Shown here piece by piece: positions 22,840-35,849 of a stretch of DNA of 64,000 bases. The position numbers were made by a program, and so were the translations under genes. The DNA comes from Paragordius varius (lineage: Eukaryota > Nematomorpha). Each line of letters begins with the position of its first letter. Position 1 is the stretch's first letter. Under the pieces are notes generated by a model. The model did no database searches and was not told the origin of the DNA. It saw nothing but the letters and a program-made list of their open reading frames with translations. The DNA lies in the NCBI GenBank assembly GCA_964247055.1, contig OZ176052.1, forward strand, positions 12,276,001-12,340,000, in the 5' to 3' direction.

Positions 22840-23760
22840 TGGAAACTAAATGTTTTTTGGTAAACCATCTGTCAAGCCATTTTCAAACGTTTTCCAAATT
22901 ATTAAGCTGCTCTCTGCAAGCATATACCATGTTGATGCGAGCAGGGAATAGTGATAGCCAGGTCAGGAGAGTTCAGCGGATGCAAAAATATTTTCCCGAA
23001 GCGATTATAAGGTGTCTTTTATTGGTTTTGCCGTGTGGGACGCATTGTTATGTGGCAAAATTTATCGTCCTGTCTTGGGGCCCATTTTGGTCGTTTTCCT
23101 TAATGCATTAATTTAATTAATCATTTTCTGCAGATAGAATTTTGTATTAACGTTTCGGGCTTCTTAAGCTTATAATGCACAACAGCGCTTTAATCCACCA
23201 GACACATTCATGGTTTTACCGAAGTGTTTTATTTTGATGTTGATGGACCAGTTGTCAACATAGAAGCCATTTCTCTCTCAATTTAAAACCACTCCTCACC
23301 ATCTTACAATCCATGCAGAATGATATGCTTTTGTGGCGTGGAAGCAGGATTTCTCAAGTAGATTGGTGATTTTATAATTGTCAAGCGAATTGTCTAATCA
23401 GTATTTACTGAGTCCATCTCATTTTGTATACATCGACTGGTTGTGATACACATATGAAATGAGTTGGAGTTGAGTCATCATCCAATTTGTCTTGCACTTC
23501 GTCTTCGCAGCTGTGTGGTCTGCCATGGTGCCCACTCTCTTTCATATTAAAATCATTTAAATATTTAAACCACAGAATTGAATCGATGGAGCATGTACAC
23601 CATATTTTTTTGTGAGCAAACAATGACTTTTAACATTCTTTTTCTTCTGATGTATAAGAAAAGCAGTGCATCCCGTATTCGTTTTTTAGGTACATGAGAG
23701 CTCGCTTTTGACAGGATCTGTCTGTGTCGTCGGATGTCTGATGGGTCAAATGGCGTCGTC
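22840..23760 (-). mobile_element. Mariner transposase remnant, minus strand (S1)
   Basis: On the minus strand the order of pieces fits a mariner transposase: HHGRPHSCEDEVQDKLDDD near 23530-23470, HYKLKKPETL near 23175-23150, then a KRPKWAPRQDDKFCHITMRP region near 23100-23040 and FLHPLNSPDLA near 22990-22960, recalling the family's 'HDNARPH' and 'PPYSPDL' blocks. Frames change repeatedly and stops are common. The S2 copy is at about 38830-39720. Confidence 0.75.
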
Positions 23761-24922
23761 AAATTAATCGGTTGAGTACTTTTTTGTCTTGTTATATTAG
23801 TTACACTGGTATTATTTACATTTGGTGCATTAATTAAAATAATAAAGATATTGCACGAAATGTCTATATTTTTTATAAAAAACTATTATTTTTTAAGCCT
23901 TAATTTTTCACTTTATCGTCTCGTTGGGTTTACCTTGAGGTATGTAATGATACGTTAAAAATATAAGGTATGCATGAATTGTTATTGCAATTAAGTGGGA
24001 AAGAGTGTATTATTGGGTTACATTATTTATTTTTATATCCTAACTTGATATCCTACAGAACATTAAGTATATAGAGTTAGTCCTATATATTTTATACCCT
24101 AAATTCTATACCATTACCTCTTAATGGTGACAAGTAGTTGTTTATTCTACTATTAGTGTATCAATGTATCATTTATCCAATGTTATAGACAAATCTGATA
24201 TGAAATGCCACTAGTTGTGGTCGTCTGCATTAGATCTATATTCGCGGTATAGGGGATGTCATTCCTGGCTAGCCCTCCTTCTTCTGGTCTCGCGTCCTTT
24301 CGTCTCCTGTCTTTATATATTTTGATCTTTTTTTCAACAAATACATTCTTGATTTTACCGCTCTACCATTTCCAGTATCCACCGACTGAGTTAACTGTCA
24401 TTGCTTACTCCCATGCGCTACATGAACAATACAATTCTCCCACATCGTAAGCGTTTTTTCCAGGGTGCATTACCCAACTTTCATTTTAGGTCTCTCGCAG
24501 TGGGTCCTAGAATTAGGCCGGAGTTGGTGTGCCATTATCTTCAGGCCAGCTAGAAGAATGGTTAATGTTATTCAAAGGATTAAAATTTTTTGGATGTGGG
24601 AGGTAAGCAGTTGTGAGCTCTTCAAAGGCGTGTGTATATCGCAAGTGATGCGTCGTATGCACCTTTTTATGAAAACTTGTATGTTTTTGGCATGTATGTG
24701 CGTGTTACGCCACGAGCATTAGTATATTACGCAAGGATAATCATGCATTTCAAGATTTTTAATTTATGTTTAAGCCCGACTTTCTTGGATTGCCATATAT
24801 CTCTGACACCGACCGACTAATTGGCAGCAAGCTTATTTTTATATTTCATAATGGTGATCACATTGGTATTATAGATGATAATGGACATCCCTTAGTTTGA
24901 TTTCACTGGGGCAGGTGAGAGA
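23761..24922. other. No gene recognised
   Basis: This part of S1 has several short open frames (for example 24256-24450 +) that match nothing I know and are not kept at protein level in S2. About 24640-24790 is missing from S2. Confidence 0.5.
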
Positions 24923-24930
24923 GCCTAGAC

Positions 24931-27649
24931 CAGGGGTGGCCAACGAGGTGACCGCGACAACTCAAAAAGTGACCGCCTGAAAATATTTTTTTTAAAAAAT
25001 TTTATTGATTTTTTTCGGATAGTTGGCTACTTCTGAGCGAATTTAAATTTAAAATACAAAAAAATACGGTTTAAATTAAAAAAAAACGTCTAAGAAAAGG
25101 GTGTAAAAAAATTATTTTATTAATTATAATTCATATGTTTTGGAGCATTTGCATTAAGACTTAAAATCAGTCATTGCCCTTGAATATATCAAAACTTTGA
25201 GCAAAGCTTATTCATAAATCAGCATAATCGTGAAGTTAGATTTGATTTGATACACCAAAAGTAGGTTTTTAAAACTTATATTTTAGAATGAGCCAAAAAA
25301 AGTTGTACAGATACAAGAAAGATTGGGAGCATGAATACTTTTTTATTATGATAAATGAAACATCACCTGTCTAATATGCAATAGTACTGTAGTTGCTTTG
25401 CCCAAAAAGTCAAATATTGAAAGACATTATAGATCTCTGCATCCACATTACTCCAAAAACTACCCCTTACAAACTCAAAAACGCAACATTAAAGTAAAGG
25501 AATTAAAAGAACAATTATCCGCCTCACAAAATAGCATACTTAAATACAACAAAGACTATAAAAATGCTACGATTGCTTCATTCTAGGTAGCGGAAATACT
25601 GATTCGGAACAATAAGCCATTCCAAGATGGTGAAATATTTAAAGAAGCCTTTATTAGCGCTTGTGATATTTTATTTGAAAATTTTGATAACAAAAATAAT
25701 ATTATGACAGCTATTAAAAGCATAAGCTTATCGAGAAATACCGTTATGCGCAGGGCTGAAGCTATTAGTAATAATCTTGATAAAATTTTACATGAAAATA
25801 TTAATAACTGTATTTTTTTTCCTTGCAACTCGATGAGTCCACCGATTATGTTGGAATCGCCCAATTATGCATTTTTATTCGTATGATATTTAGTGATTTA
25901 TCTGCAAAGGAGGAATTATTAACTATAATACCTCTCCACGAACGAACCAGAGGGCAGGATATTTTTGATTCTTTTTATAAATTTATCACAGATACGAAAC
26001 TTCCCATCGTAAAACTCGCATCTATAACTACTGATGGAGCTCCAGCTATGATTGGCGTTAACAACGGCTTTATCGCTTTATGTAAAAATCACAGTGCATT
26101 TCCCAAGTTCATTGATTACCATTGTATAATCCATAATCAAGTTTTATGTTCAAAAGTTTTAAAATACCATCATGTAATGAACCCCTGTTTTAAAATTGTT
26201 AACGCCATTCGAACAAAAAGCTTGTCCCGCCGCCAATTTCGAATTTTGTTAAATGAGTGCGGCGTGGAATATGGAGAACTTTTATTACATACTGATGTAA
26301 GGTGGTTGAGTCGTGCCGCATTTTTAATTAGATTTAGGCAACTTTTACCACAAATAGAAATTTTTTTAGAGAATTCTAAATTTTCATACCCTGAATTGAA
26401 AGATCAAGATTGGCTGCTTGATCTTGCATTTTTATGCGATATCACGGAAAAATTGCATAAATTAAACATCCAATTACAAGGAAAAGATAAAACAATAATG
26501 GATATGATGGGTGCTTTAAAATCTTTTAAGGAAACACTAACAGTAGTAGAAACACAATTAAAAAACCGAGATTTAAAACATTTTTTAATCTGGCAGCGGT
26601 GTCTGAAAAAATAGAGAATCTCTCTTTTGAAAAATATGCAGATGATATTGGTCTGCTTATTAATGATTTTGAAAAACGATTTTCATCTATAAATAAACTT
26701 GAAGACATCGCTATTTTTTTATCATGCCCATTTAATAATAATAATAATGTTGAATATATTGCTCAAAAACTCAGCCACTTTCTTGGTGTACCAAATTTAG
26801 CAGAGTTGGAAGAGGAATTAATAAATGTTAAATGCGATATCCATCTAAAATCATTAGGATCAGATATATATAAATTTATAAATAAAGATAAATACCCCCA
26901 TATTTGGAAAACCGCTGCATTATTCAATTCTTTTTTTAGATCCACATATTTATGTGAATCGGCTTTTTCAATTATGAATGCTATCAAAACTAAACAGAGG
27001 TCACAATTAACTAATAAACATTTAGAATCATGTTTGAGAATTGCTTTGACTTCATTTGAACCTAATTTAGATAAACTTTCTGAATTTTTTCGCAGTCGGG
27101 CGTTTTAAATATTTTTTTCTTTATTAAATATGGATGTTTATCGAGTTGTATTTTCGCTTAGGAAAAAGCCGATTTACTAAAAAATATGTGGATAGAATTA
27201 AAACTGATACAATTTTAATGTACTCTTATTTATGTTCAAATTATGGTTCTAAATTGGAATGCTATTTTTTATTTCTTTTATTTTTTGTATCATAATGTAT
27301 TCTCCCCTGTAATTTCAAATGCATTGTTTAAATTTTTATATTGTAAAATTTCATATAATAGAAATTTAATAAATAAATATTTTGAAGTGTTTTATGTTGG
27401 TTAAAAAATTAAGGTAGTTAATAACCCGTTGTCTTTTAATTAAAATTATTTTTGTATTTGGTTGATAGATAAAAAAATTACAATTTTAAAATGGTTTAAA
27501 CAAGTCACTCTAATCTGTAAAGCAGGTATATACATCATTTAAAGTGTTGATTGAGTTTTTTTGATAAATATTTCTGGGTGACCGCGAACTCTTTTTTTAA
27601 CAAAAAAGCCAAAAAAAAGCTCGCGACAAAAAAAGTGTGGCCACCCCTG
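24931..27649 (+). mobile_element. Young 2.7-kb hAT transposon with 8-bp target duplication
   Basis: Both ends begin CAGGGGTGGCCA as inverted repeats. GCCTAGAC is duplicated at 24923-24930 and 27650-27657. In the paralogous duplication S2 the single GCCTAGAC at about 40711-40718 is uninterrupted, which is the pre-insertion state. The element carries one nearly complete transposase gene. The perfect ends and exact duplication mark it as the youngest DNA transposon in the window. Confidence 0.97.
25288..27108 (+). pseudogene. hAT transposase, lightly damaged (ZBED5/FAM200-like)
   Basis: The reading starts MSQKKLYRYKKDWEHEYFF at 25288, then changes frame by about 25368 to a BED zinc finger (CLICNSTVVALPKKSNIERHYRSLH). 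A stop at 25584-25586 interrupts it. Continuing in frame to about 25820, a frameshift leads to the long open frame 25823-26614 with LQLDESTDY, ITTDGAPAMIGVNNGFIAL and TDVRWLSRAAFLIRF, the RNase H-like core. One more frameshift near 26600 leads to 26599-27108, which has the dimerisation motif (FRSTYLCESAFSIMNAIK) and ends normally. Total about 600 residues, the usual length for this hAT group. Three frameshifts and one stop make it inactive as sequenced. Confidence 0.9.
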
Positions 27650-27824
27650 GCCTAGACCATACCGACCTGGTAAAGCTCTGCAAGTTGATGTGGAATGTGC
27701 GGTATTTTTTTGATCTTATCGAAATATCCCAATTTAGGCATTCCATGTTATCTTTTATAGAATAATAAACTAATCCATAATAAATCATACTTATAACCTT
27801 AATATAAAATAAAAAACTGTTTTT

Positions 27825-28003
27825 ATGGCATATAACTTAGAGAGGAATTATTTTATTTCCCACAACTTTTATGTGAATACCGAAATAATATACATTGATT
27901 TCCTTGTAATAAATTATATTCAGACCCTAAATGTAATATTAATATTTTATATTTCCAGACGAAAAACGCGACAACTTTGAATGTTTGGGAAATGGATGGC
28001 TGA
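27825..28003 (+). CDS. Possible 50-residue mini-gene or upstream ORF (S1)
   Basis: Exons 27825-27932 and 27959-28003 flank a 26-nt GT...AG intron and join into 50 residues, starting MAYNLERNYFISHNFY and ending VWEMDG. The amino half is mixed polar and hydrophobic, with IIYIDFLVINYI as a short hydrophobic stretch. The S2 copy keeps the start, frame, stop and splice sites although its intron is 32 nt. The third copy (about 61860-61700, minus) has lost the start. It lies 245 bp upstream of the gene P start and could instead be part of the gene P leader. No family is recognised. Confidence 0.4.
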
Positions 28004-28248
28004 GCAGAGCAAATAGCTATCTCATCACATTTGACCAGAATATTATGTACAATAAAAAGCCCCTTACATATATATATTTATCATTAATTCTATTTATCCA
28101 AATGACGTTTCATTGATATGCCTATTGCATCATGTCTACGTTTAGTATTAACAATCAATGACATATTAATAATTATAAAGTACTGTATATTTTTGCAATT
28201 AATATTTTCAAATTACAATAAATAGTACAAGGATCTAATTGATCAATA

Positions 28249-31048
28249 ATGTTTATAATTTGCAAAACTTGTCAAAAACCCTATGATCAATGTAGTACTT
28301 GCTTAGTGCCATTTATGAATGAAGAAAATTCAAATTTCCAAACTTTCAATTTATCCCCAGAAAATGTTTCATCCCCTTTTCAACTGAAAACAATGAGTAC
28401 ATTTCATCCACCTTACACAACCGCCACCAATTCATCTCCAACTAACAATTATCCAGATGTTATTAATACAATTAACAATGGATCACCTAAAACGATGGTA
28501 GACACCAAAGTTCACATGGTGAATTATTTAGATTCTAAAACTGGCCTTACAAACGTCACTCCGGTATGTAAATCCTTTTCGTTGCAAAAATAAGGGATTT
28601 ATATTTCAAACGCGTAATTAAATAATATGTTAATGGGTAATATAGAAAACGATTTTCTCTGTCTTAAATATTATGGTCGGCTTTTTATGGTAAAGTTTTA
28701 TTAAAAGCAATTTTGTAGTAGTATTGTTTGTCAATATTAAACAGACCACAATAACAAATATTGGCTCACTAACTTCAATGATAAATTTTAAAATAATCCA
28801 TAATTTTAGGTATTAAATAAAATATTGGTGCATTTATTCACATATTTATTCGTAGGCTCAATAGTTTTAGCAATAGACATTTAAATAGAGATGCTCTACA
28901 AATAACTGTAAAATAAATGAACAGATTTTATTTCGTGCTTCGATAAAAAAATCCTTCAAAAATTTTAGTAGCTTCTTTAAGCATTTATCAAATACTAAGA
29001 ATCGTTGAAACTTACACGGCTAAAATTACAGAATGTAAACCGTCATTGTTTTTTTATTCAATCATATTTATATCAAAGTTTTTTAGAAAATTTACGTATG
29101 ATTTATGGGGTTAGGGTTGATAACCAAACCATCAAAAAAACAAAATTATATCCGTAAAACTACCCTAATGCTAAGAAGAAAAATAATTGGTAGAGAGAAT
29201 CCATATAATTATATACCGCTTTAATAAAGGAAACAAGAAGCAAAAATGATTTGTTAGCCGGAACGATTTAGTTATCGATTCCGCAACCCTATAAATCATA
29301 CAACGTATCTGCTAACATAAGCCCAAATTTTTAAATTTTGACGATTTACATATTCGCATTTAGCTAATACTACTAATATTACTTACCAGATACAATCGCC
29401 AATTACTTCAAATACTGCCTTTAACGAAATAATAAATGAAAGCAATTTAGATACAAAGTTATTGTCGAATACTCCAGAAATCAGTAAGTTGCAACAAGCA
29501 TTTCCCTTTCTTTCTATACAGACATTACTCGGTATGTGGCTTGATAATTATGTACAAGGTGGTAGTAATGAATCAACAAATAATTTAGCCAATAAATATC
29601 CGTACGAAAACGGAAATGGAGATGAAGAATACATAGAGAAACAAAAGGAGGAGAAACCGTCAATTATGTATAAACCGAATGACAGTTGGACAATCTACAG
29701 ACCTAGTCCATTTGAGCCTTGGCAACAGACAAAATCTGGCCCATGTATATTACAAGGAACCGCCATATCCACACAAAATAGAAAAAGTAAATTAACGTCG
29801 CTTAATTTTGAAGAGGTTTTACGCCAAGAAGCCCAAATTTGCCAACAGCTAGCGGAATATTCTCAACAAGTTTCGCAAAACTTGCAATCCATATATGAGA
29901 CATTTAATTATGAACGGTGTAGAGAGCGCAATATTGAAAAACAAATCGCCAAGAGATTGCTGAAAAAACATACAGGACTAAATGTGGATTCCCTCTCTGA
30001 TCTCACTTCAAAACCCAAAAATAAAAGTTACATAATATATACAAATATATCATTTTGTAGAAATTGTTTTCCCTTACGAAACATGAATGATAGATAAATC
30101 TTAGTGATACTTAAACTATTTTTTTGAAAGTTCGTTATTTTAAGGTAGTTATATGGGGTGAAGGTGAAATTTATTATGACTCTTACTATTTTGAAAAATT
30201 ATGATATGAATGGATAAAAGTAATAATTTATAATGATGGTTATTATTGATGATAACCGTTTAAAAATAAATTTTGTTTCCTTTAAAGAACAAAGGCCATC
30301 TAAGACCGCTGATGCCGATAAACCCAAGAATGGAAGTAAAAAAAGGGAGAAAAACGTTTCCAAAGAAGAAAAACCCAAAGTCTATGCAACCAGTAGTGAA
30401 TCCTCTTCCACCCCCTATCAAAATTGTAAGAAGGGAATTAACAAGCTTTTAACGGTTGAAAGTGAGTGTGATTTTACAGATTCATCTACATTAACACATA
30501 CCCTACCGCCACCTCTTCCCCCTCGTCAAGGTTCATTAACAAGTAAACCGCCTACATCCGCCACACCAATTAATACAACACCGCCTTTCCTTCTACCTCG
30601 TCAAGGTTTGATGATGTTTAGACCACCGCTGTCTCAGCCGAGATTTAGAGCTCCCGCCTTTTACCCATCTACTGGTCTTCAAAATCCACCACCGCCTTCA
30701 AGACCGTTGAAACCACCAATGCCGCTACCACCAAATTTTGCACAAGGGCCGTCCGCATACATTAATAACCAATTTGGGGTTCCCGCTTTTTCTCCATCTA
30801 GTAATTTTCAAAAACCACCACCGCCCCCAAGACCTTTGAAACCGCCTATGCCGCTACCATGAAACTTTGCTCCGCCGCCCTCAAACATCAATAACCCAGG
30901 ATTCGCTCAAGTCTTACCGCGTAACCGTTCACCCACCCCGAATGCAGAAACTCAAATAAATAACGAGACAAATTGTTGGAATTGTTGCAGTGCAGAACCA
31001 ACCTCAGTACCGAAAAATAGAAATAATGGCTTTGTCCCTGCCAAATAA
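28249..31048 (+). pseudogene. Gene P, copy 1 (unrecognised multi-exon gene, damaged)
   Basis: First exon 28249-about 28563 starts MFIICKTCQKPYDQCSTCLV, with a CxxC-x6-CxxC knuckle. The 29462-30024 part encodes LSNTPEISKLQQ, a glutamine-rich helical segment (EEVLRQEAQICQQLAEYSQQ) and a splice donor near 30025. The last exon begins near 30286 and is lysine-rich, then proline-rich with two copies of an about 43-residue unit (RPLKPPMPLP). Compared with copy 2, the second exon has an in-frame stop and the proline-rich exon has a TGA where copy 2 has CGA, removing about 60 residues including the terminal CWNCC cluster. Middle exons are unresolved. Its family is unknown. Confidence 0.6.
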
Positions 31049-31225
31049 ATAGGCATGGGCAAGGGAAATATTAAAAAAATAATATGGTATAACCCATTAG
31101 CTATTAATTATAAAATTATATATAAAAACTAATATAATGATTATATTGCTATGCGCAAATTAATAAATGCAAAATAAAAATAACGAAATAATAATATTTA
31201 TATGAATGAGTTAAATTAATTCTAT

Positions 31226-32449
31226 CACTGTGTGCAAAAATATTTTTAACGAAAATTTTTCTTGAGATAGCTTATGACCAGCGTATTCATTTGCCGCAAA
31301 AATTTTTATTTGTTGACAACCGAGTTTTTGAAATATTGAGAGAAAATCGAAATCGGGCAAAAAGTGAAAATTAAGGATAATTAAGGATAATTCAAAAAAT
31401 AATGATAAAATCTGAAATATTATCGTTTATTATCGTTTTAGGAGATATTTCCAATATATAAATAGCCTAAAATCCTATAATTATGGTTTCTATAAAATTT
31501 CCGGTCAAAAGATGGCGTTTTTCTTTTATCACACCTAAAAGACAAAAAAAATTCAATGAAACCATATTAAAATAATTAAGTTAATTATTACTACCTATGA
31601 TTTACTATTAAAATCTTAACATTCATATTTTATTCAGTAAAATAAACTTCTAAATCAAAATAAAACCAAAAATATTGTTTTTTATTTTTACATTTTTTTG
31701 TCATCTGGTTTATGAGTATATAAAAATTTATACTGTTTTATTTTTTTTATATAATTACGAATTTTTATGTATATAATTTATGCAAAACAGAAGTTAAAAG
31801 TAGTGGAATAACAACCAACAATCCTTACAATTTCCTGTAACAATTCTGTTTTATGACAAATTAATATTTGTATTGGGATTTGTACGGATTGTTGGTTGTA
31901 TTCCACTAATTTTCAATCAATAAATTATATACATAATATTTTCCACTCATGTTAGAATCCAAAATATAACAGTATAAACTTTTTATACACTCATAAATCA
32001 GATGACAAAAAAATGCAAAAATAAAAAACAATATTTTTGGTTTTATTTTGTTATTATAGAAGTTTATCTTCCTGAATAAAGTATGAATGTTAAGACTTTA
32101 ATAGTGAGTTTAGGTAGTAAATAATTAAAAAAAAATATTTTAATATAGTTTTGTTATTTTTTTTGTCTTACAAGTGTGATAAAAGAAAAACGCCATCTTT
32201 TGACCTGAAATTTTATAGAAACCCTAACTATATGATTTTAGACTATTTATATATTGAAAATATCTCCTAAAATTATAATAAACGATAATATTTGAGATTT
32301 TATCATTATTTTTTGAATTATCCTTAATTATCCTTAATTTTCACTTTTTGCCCGATTTCAATTTTCTCTCAATATTTTAAAAACTAGGTTGTCAACAAAT
32401 AAAAATTTTTGCGGCAAATTAAAATGACCCTCTTTTTTTGCACACAGTG
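31226..32449. mobile_element. 1.2-kb foldback element (S1)
   Basis: Almost the whole element is an inverted repeat with arms of about 600 bp, starting CACTGTGTGCAAAAA and ending in its inverted copy. Sub-terminal words such as TTGCCGCAAAAA, TCAAAAGATGGCGTTTTT and AACCAACAATCC recur inverted. The flanks end and begin with TAT, compatible with a TA-type (Tc1/mariner) target, but the superfamily is not certain. The right arm has lost about 60 bp relative to S2. No coding capacity. Confidence 0.85.
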
Positions 32450-33879
32450 TATTACAACATTCAACTAAGATGTGTTAAGCTGAATTACGCTATGTTGCAA
32501 ATAAATTTGAAACATAATATTATTTCAGATTAAACATCAAATTTCACCCAAATAACATTACTTAAGAAGGTATTGTTTTAAACGTGATGGTAATAATTGC
32601 CTGAAATAAAAGTTGAGATGTATAAATAATAAATCCAGAATTTATGAATACAAAACCTTTGATGATAATATTAAATTAATATATTAAAATAATACAAATC
32701 AGAAATGTTTTCATCCAACACATTTTATTTTAGAATTTTTTAAATAAAATTTTCTTTTAAATCGGATAAATGTCATTTACACAACAGGGCTTTGGGAGCT
32801 TATAGGTTAACAAAACCCAACTCATTGAATTAGGAAAATTTTGATTCATACGCATCATACAATCAATAAAAATTTACCATCTAATATTACGTTTTGTAAT
32901 TATAACACTGTGCGACAAAAATGATGTTAATTTAAAAGCCATATGCTTCAGAATAATGAATCAAAAATAAATGCAGTACACAATCAAGAGAAAAAGCCAC
33001 TTAATTTTAATGCTATTTAAAATAAAAAATCGCATTCTACAAATTAAATACAACCGAAAAAACGCTTCAACTAAATTTTTTATTATGTATGGGGTTGTGC
33101 TTAACAAGTCATGATCGAGTCATGATCCAGGGTCAGTGACTATTTATTTTTGAGCATGGTCATTTAAAACAGCAGCTGTTTTTAGAAAAAGTGCTATTAA
33201 ATATTTTTTCGTAAGCTTTTATTATTTTTGAATATATTTTTTACAAAATATTTAAATATTTAAATATACAAAATAATCGATATTTGAATGTCTTTATTTA
33301 ACAATATATTTTATTGAAAAATATGCATCCTTATAACATTAGTATTAAGCATATATCCTAGAGATTTTGAAAAAAAAATCATGCACAGTGAAAAATAGGT
33401 AAATACTCCATATTGACCAATAAAATAAACACATAAGAGTCATTACAACTTCTAGAGTGGAAATAAAATTAAAAAGAATTAGAGACGCGCAGAGCAAATA
33501 TATTGTGCAATATGATCTGACCTTATCTTATATGACATCGAATTTAAAAATTTTTATGGAAATTTTATCGTTTTTTGGTTTGAAACATCAGTTGGATTGA
33601 TAATTAAAGCATATTTAAAATATTAAATAGCTCATAATTTGTGTAAGATATCAATACATTTGTTTATCTTTTAGAATATTTCTGGCCAGATATTTTTAAA
33701 ATCATTTACTATCAATACAGTAAAGATGTCATCATGTTTTAGGAAAATGATGTCGAAGATTTTATTTCGTAGAAATAATTAACCATCGATCATAAATATA
33801 TGCATTTATATTTTAAAAACCACGAAAACTACCATTTATTGCATAACAAATAATCGCATAGTCTGATAATATGTATAAG

Positions 33880-33911
<32 letters not shown>

Positions 33912-34106
33912 CATAGTATATATTTTGTATATCTTCGTGCTTCCGGAAATTTCTCATGCTTTTAAGAGCATGACATTCAATTGGCTTCGTTTGATATCAT
34001 TGCTCCCGTTGACCCATCGGAGAATAAACCTTGTTATAATATATGATATAACAGCATCATAACAAATGTTTTGTGTTGCATGATTTAACAAAAAGGAAGT
34101 CGTTTA
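32450..34106. other. Duplication junction, AT-rich, no gene recognised
   Basis: About 32455-33080 is the downstream tail of S1 and matches 45620-46320. The S1/S2 boundary lies somewhere in 33080-33500. A (TA)n microsatellite is at 33874-33906. From about 33650 the sequence matches 17160 onward, the downstream flank of the USP copy. Confidence 0.6.
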
Positions 34107-35844
34107 TCAAAGAAGCACAATTTTACTCCTACCATCTTCTGCACATTGGTCACGAAATTCTAAATATTTATTGAAGACCACATAGGATTTAACTTTGCGC
34201 ACTTCTCAGCTTGTTCTATTTTTGACCTTCTTATCGTCAAATAGAAACCATTTATAACGTAAACAATACGCGACATAATGACCTATATTAGACGATCTTC
34301 CTTAGACAATTAAATTGGCTCTATATACAGAGCCCATGCTGGATGTTTTTTAAATCATTTTCAACGGATTTATTAACTTTCTTGCTTTTGATGTCAAACC
34401 TTTGTAAATGAGTAATGTGTATCGTCAATTTTCAAACAAATCCGTTTGTCTGGTGACAGTTCCCACATTGGAGCAACTATATTTAGATAAAATATATTAC
34501 TAGCAGCTAAAATCTTCCAATAGTTCTGGTTCAAAATAGGAAGTTAAGCAATCTGAAACGGATATTTGTTGCCAATCGGTAGACTTTTAACCCAATACTT
34601 TCCTCTAATTTGTATGACACGTTATCGCAATAACAGCATTTCACTAATAATTAATAATCTTTTACTTGTTAATTTAAAGGTAGTGTTACCTAATTTTTTA
34701 AGGGAATAATTCTTCTCAAAAAGGGAGTTTATTAAATTGAGTAAAACCTCATGGCCTCCATGGCACTTTTATTTATTTTATGGTTCCAATCTATATATTA
34801 AAAAACAAATTTACAGTTTATTGGCTTCAACAGATCGGGAACATCGACATCTTGATATTCGTGACCATTGAATATGTTTTTGAGAAATGTTTCTAATTGA
34901 TTTTTCGATTTGATCACATCTAGGAAATGGGATGAAGTATAGGGCTTGTATTATACTGTTGGTATAACATGTATTGGCTTATTGACGATTCCTATCGGTT
35001 TTTTCTCTTTTATAGCTATACTACTGGGTTGATCTCCGCATTCTTTAAAATCACCAAGATATTCTTCACCCTTAGCTTGATATGCGTTATCTATTGTTTC
35101 TAAATTAATATATACATTCGCCTCCTTTTTATTAACACTGTTGAAGAAAGACAGGGCCTCGTCTTTTTCAACGCCAAAATCTAGTTTTGTATATTCGTAC
35201 TCGTTTTCCAATATATTTGCATTTATAGGCTTGAGGGGGCTTGTCATTTTCATAACTGTGTAACAAAGGCAGGATTTCGTCTTTTTTAACGTCTAATTTG
35301 GTATTTTAAGGCTCGTTTTCTAATGCATTTTCATTTTTATATTTTGCTAATGGACAGTGGTGAATTTGAGCTGATTTATTTCTCTAAATTATTTTTCTTT
35401 TTCCTGCAAAAATTTGCAGAGTCGTTTTAATTTTTGAATTTTAGAAACTTTTTTCTCGTATCTCCTATTCCTTTTGAATAATATCGTTATCATTTCCGCT
35501 ATCTATGTAAGTATTAGAAAATTATAATATTAGATTAAACCAAATACAGTTAATGTTATTAAAAATACTTCTCATCATTTTTGATGATTTTATTCTTGTA
35601 TTATCATCATTGGTTAACGGCTGTGTTGATGAATTAGTATATTGTGGGGTTTTGACTATCCTCTTCTTTTTGCAACCTAAAGATAGAAAAAAGTTAGATA
35701 TAAATGAAAAAAAAGATTTAGACTTCTATGGTGACTTCTCGTGTTGGTTGTTGGGTTTCCTTTGTCGGTGAACCTAGAATTTTCAAACATTTATCAAAAA
35801 GTAGGAAGTTTTGTGGGAGCGTTTTTAATAAGCCTATTAGGCAT
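34107..35844 (-). pseudogene. USP deubiquitinase pseudogene (copy 2)
   Basis: Paralogue of the gene at 52898-54871. The frame at 34951-35253 retains ANVYINLETIDNAYQAK and PSSIAIKEKKPIGIVNK, but a deletion within the cysteine box removes GNTC and shifts the frame. The histidine-box region near 34210-34310 is also broken (the stretch before NIGHY is disrupted), and no long frame remains in the carboxyl half. The first-intron acceptor region (CTAATACTTACATAG inverted) is preserved near 35510. It is clearly non-functional and the most decayed of the three copies. Confidence 0.85.
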
Positions 35845-35849
35845 GGTTA

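Larger units (their letters stand above)
16890..33090. repeat. Segmental duplication copy S1
   Basis: From about 16.9 to 33.1 kb the sequence matches 33.5-46.3 kb in the same order and orientation, apart from the hAT at 24931-27649 and about 150 bp near 24640-24790, both absent from the second copy. Long blocks are nearly identical (for example 21240-22160 against 37250-38120), while the USP gene copies have decayed separately. The duplication therefore includes genes, transposons and intergenic DNA. Confidence 0.9.

Noticed and set aside
22839-23111. 90-codon plus-strand frame conserved in both duplications
   Set aside because: It is antisense to the mariner remnant, whose ordered motifs on the minus strand explain the conservation.
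24256-24450. 64-codon hydrophobic frame conserved in S1 and S2
   Set aside because: The two copies are nearly identical over noncoding neighbours too, so conservation says nothing about coding, and no family matches.
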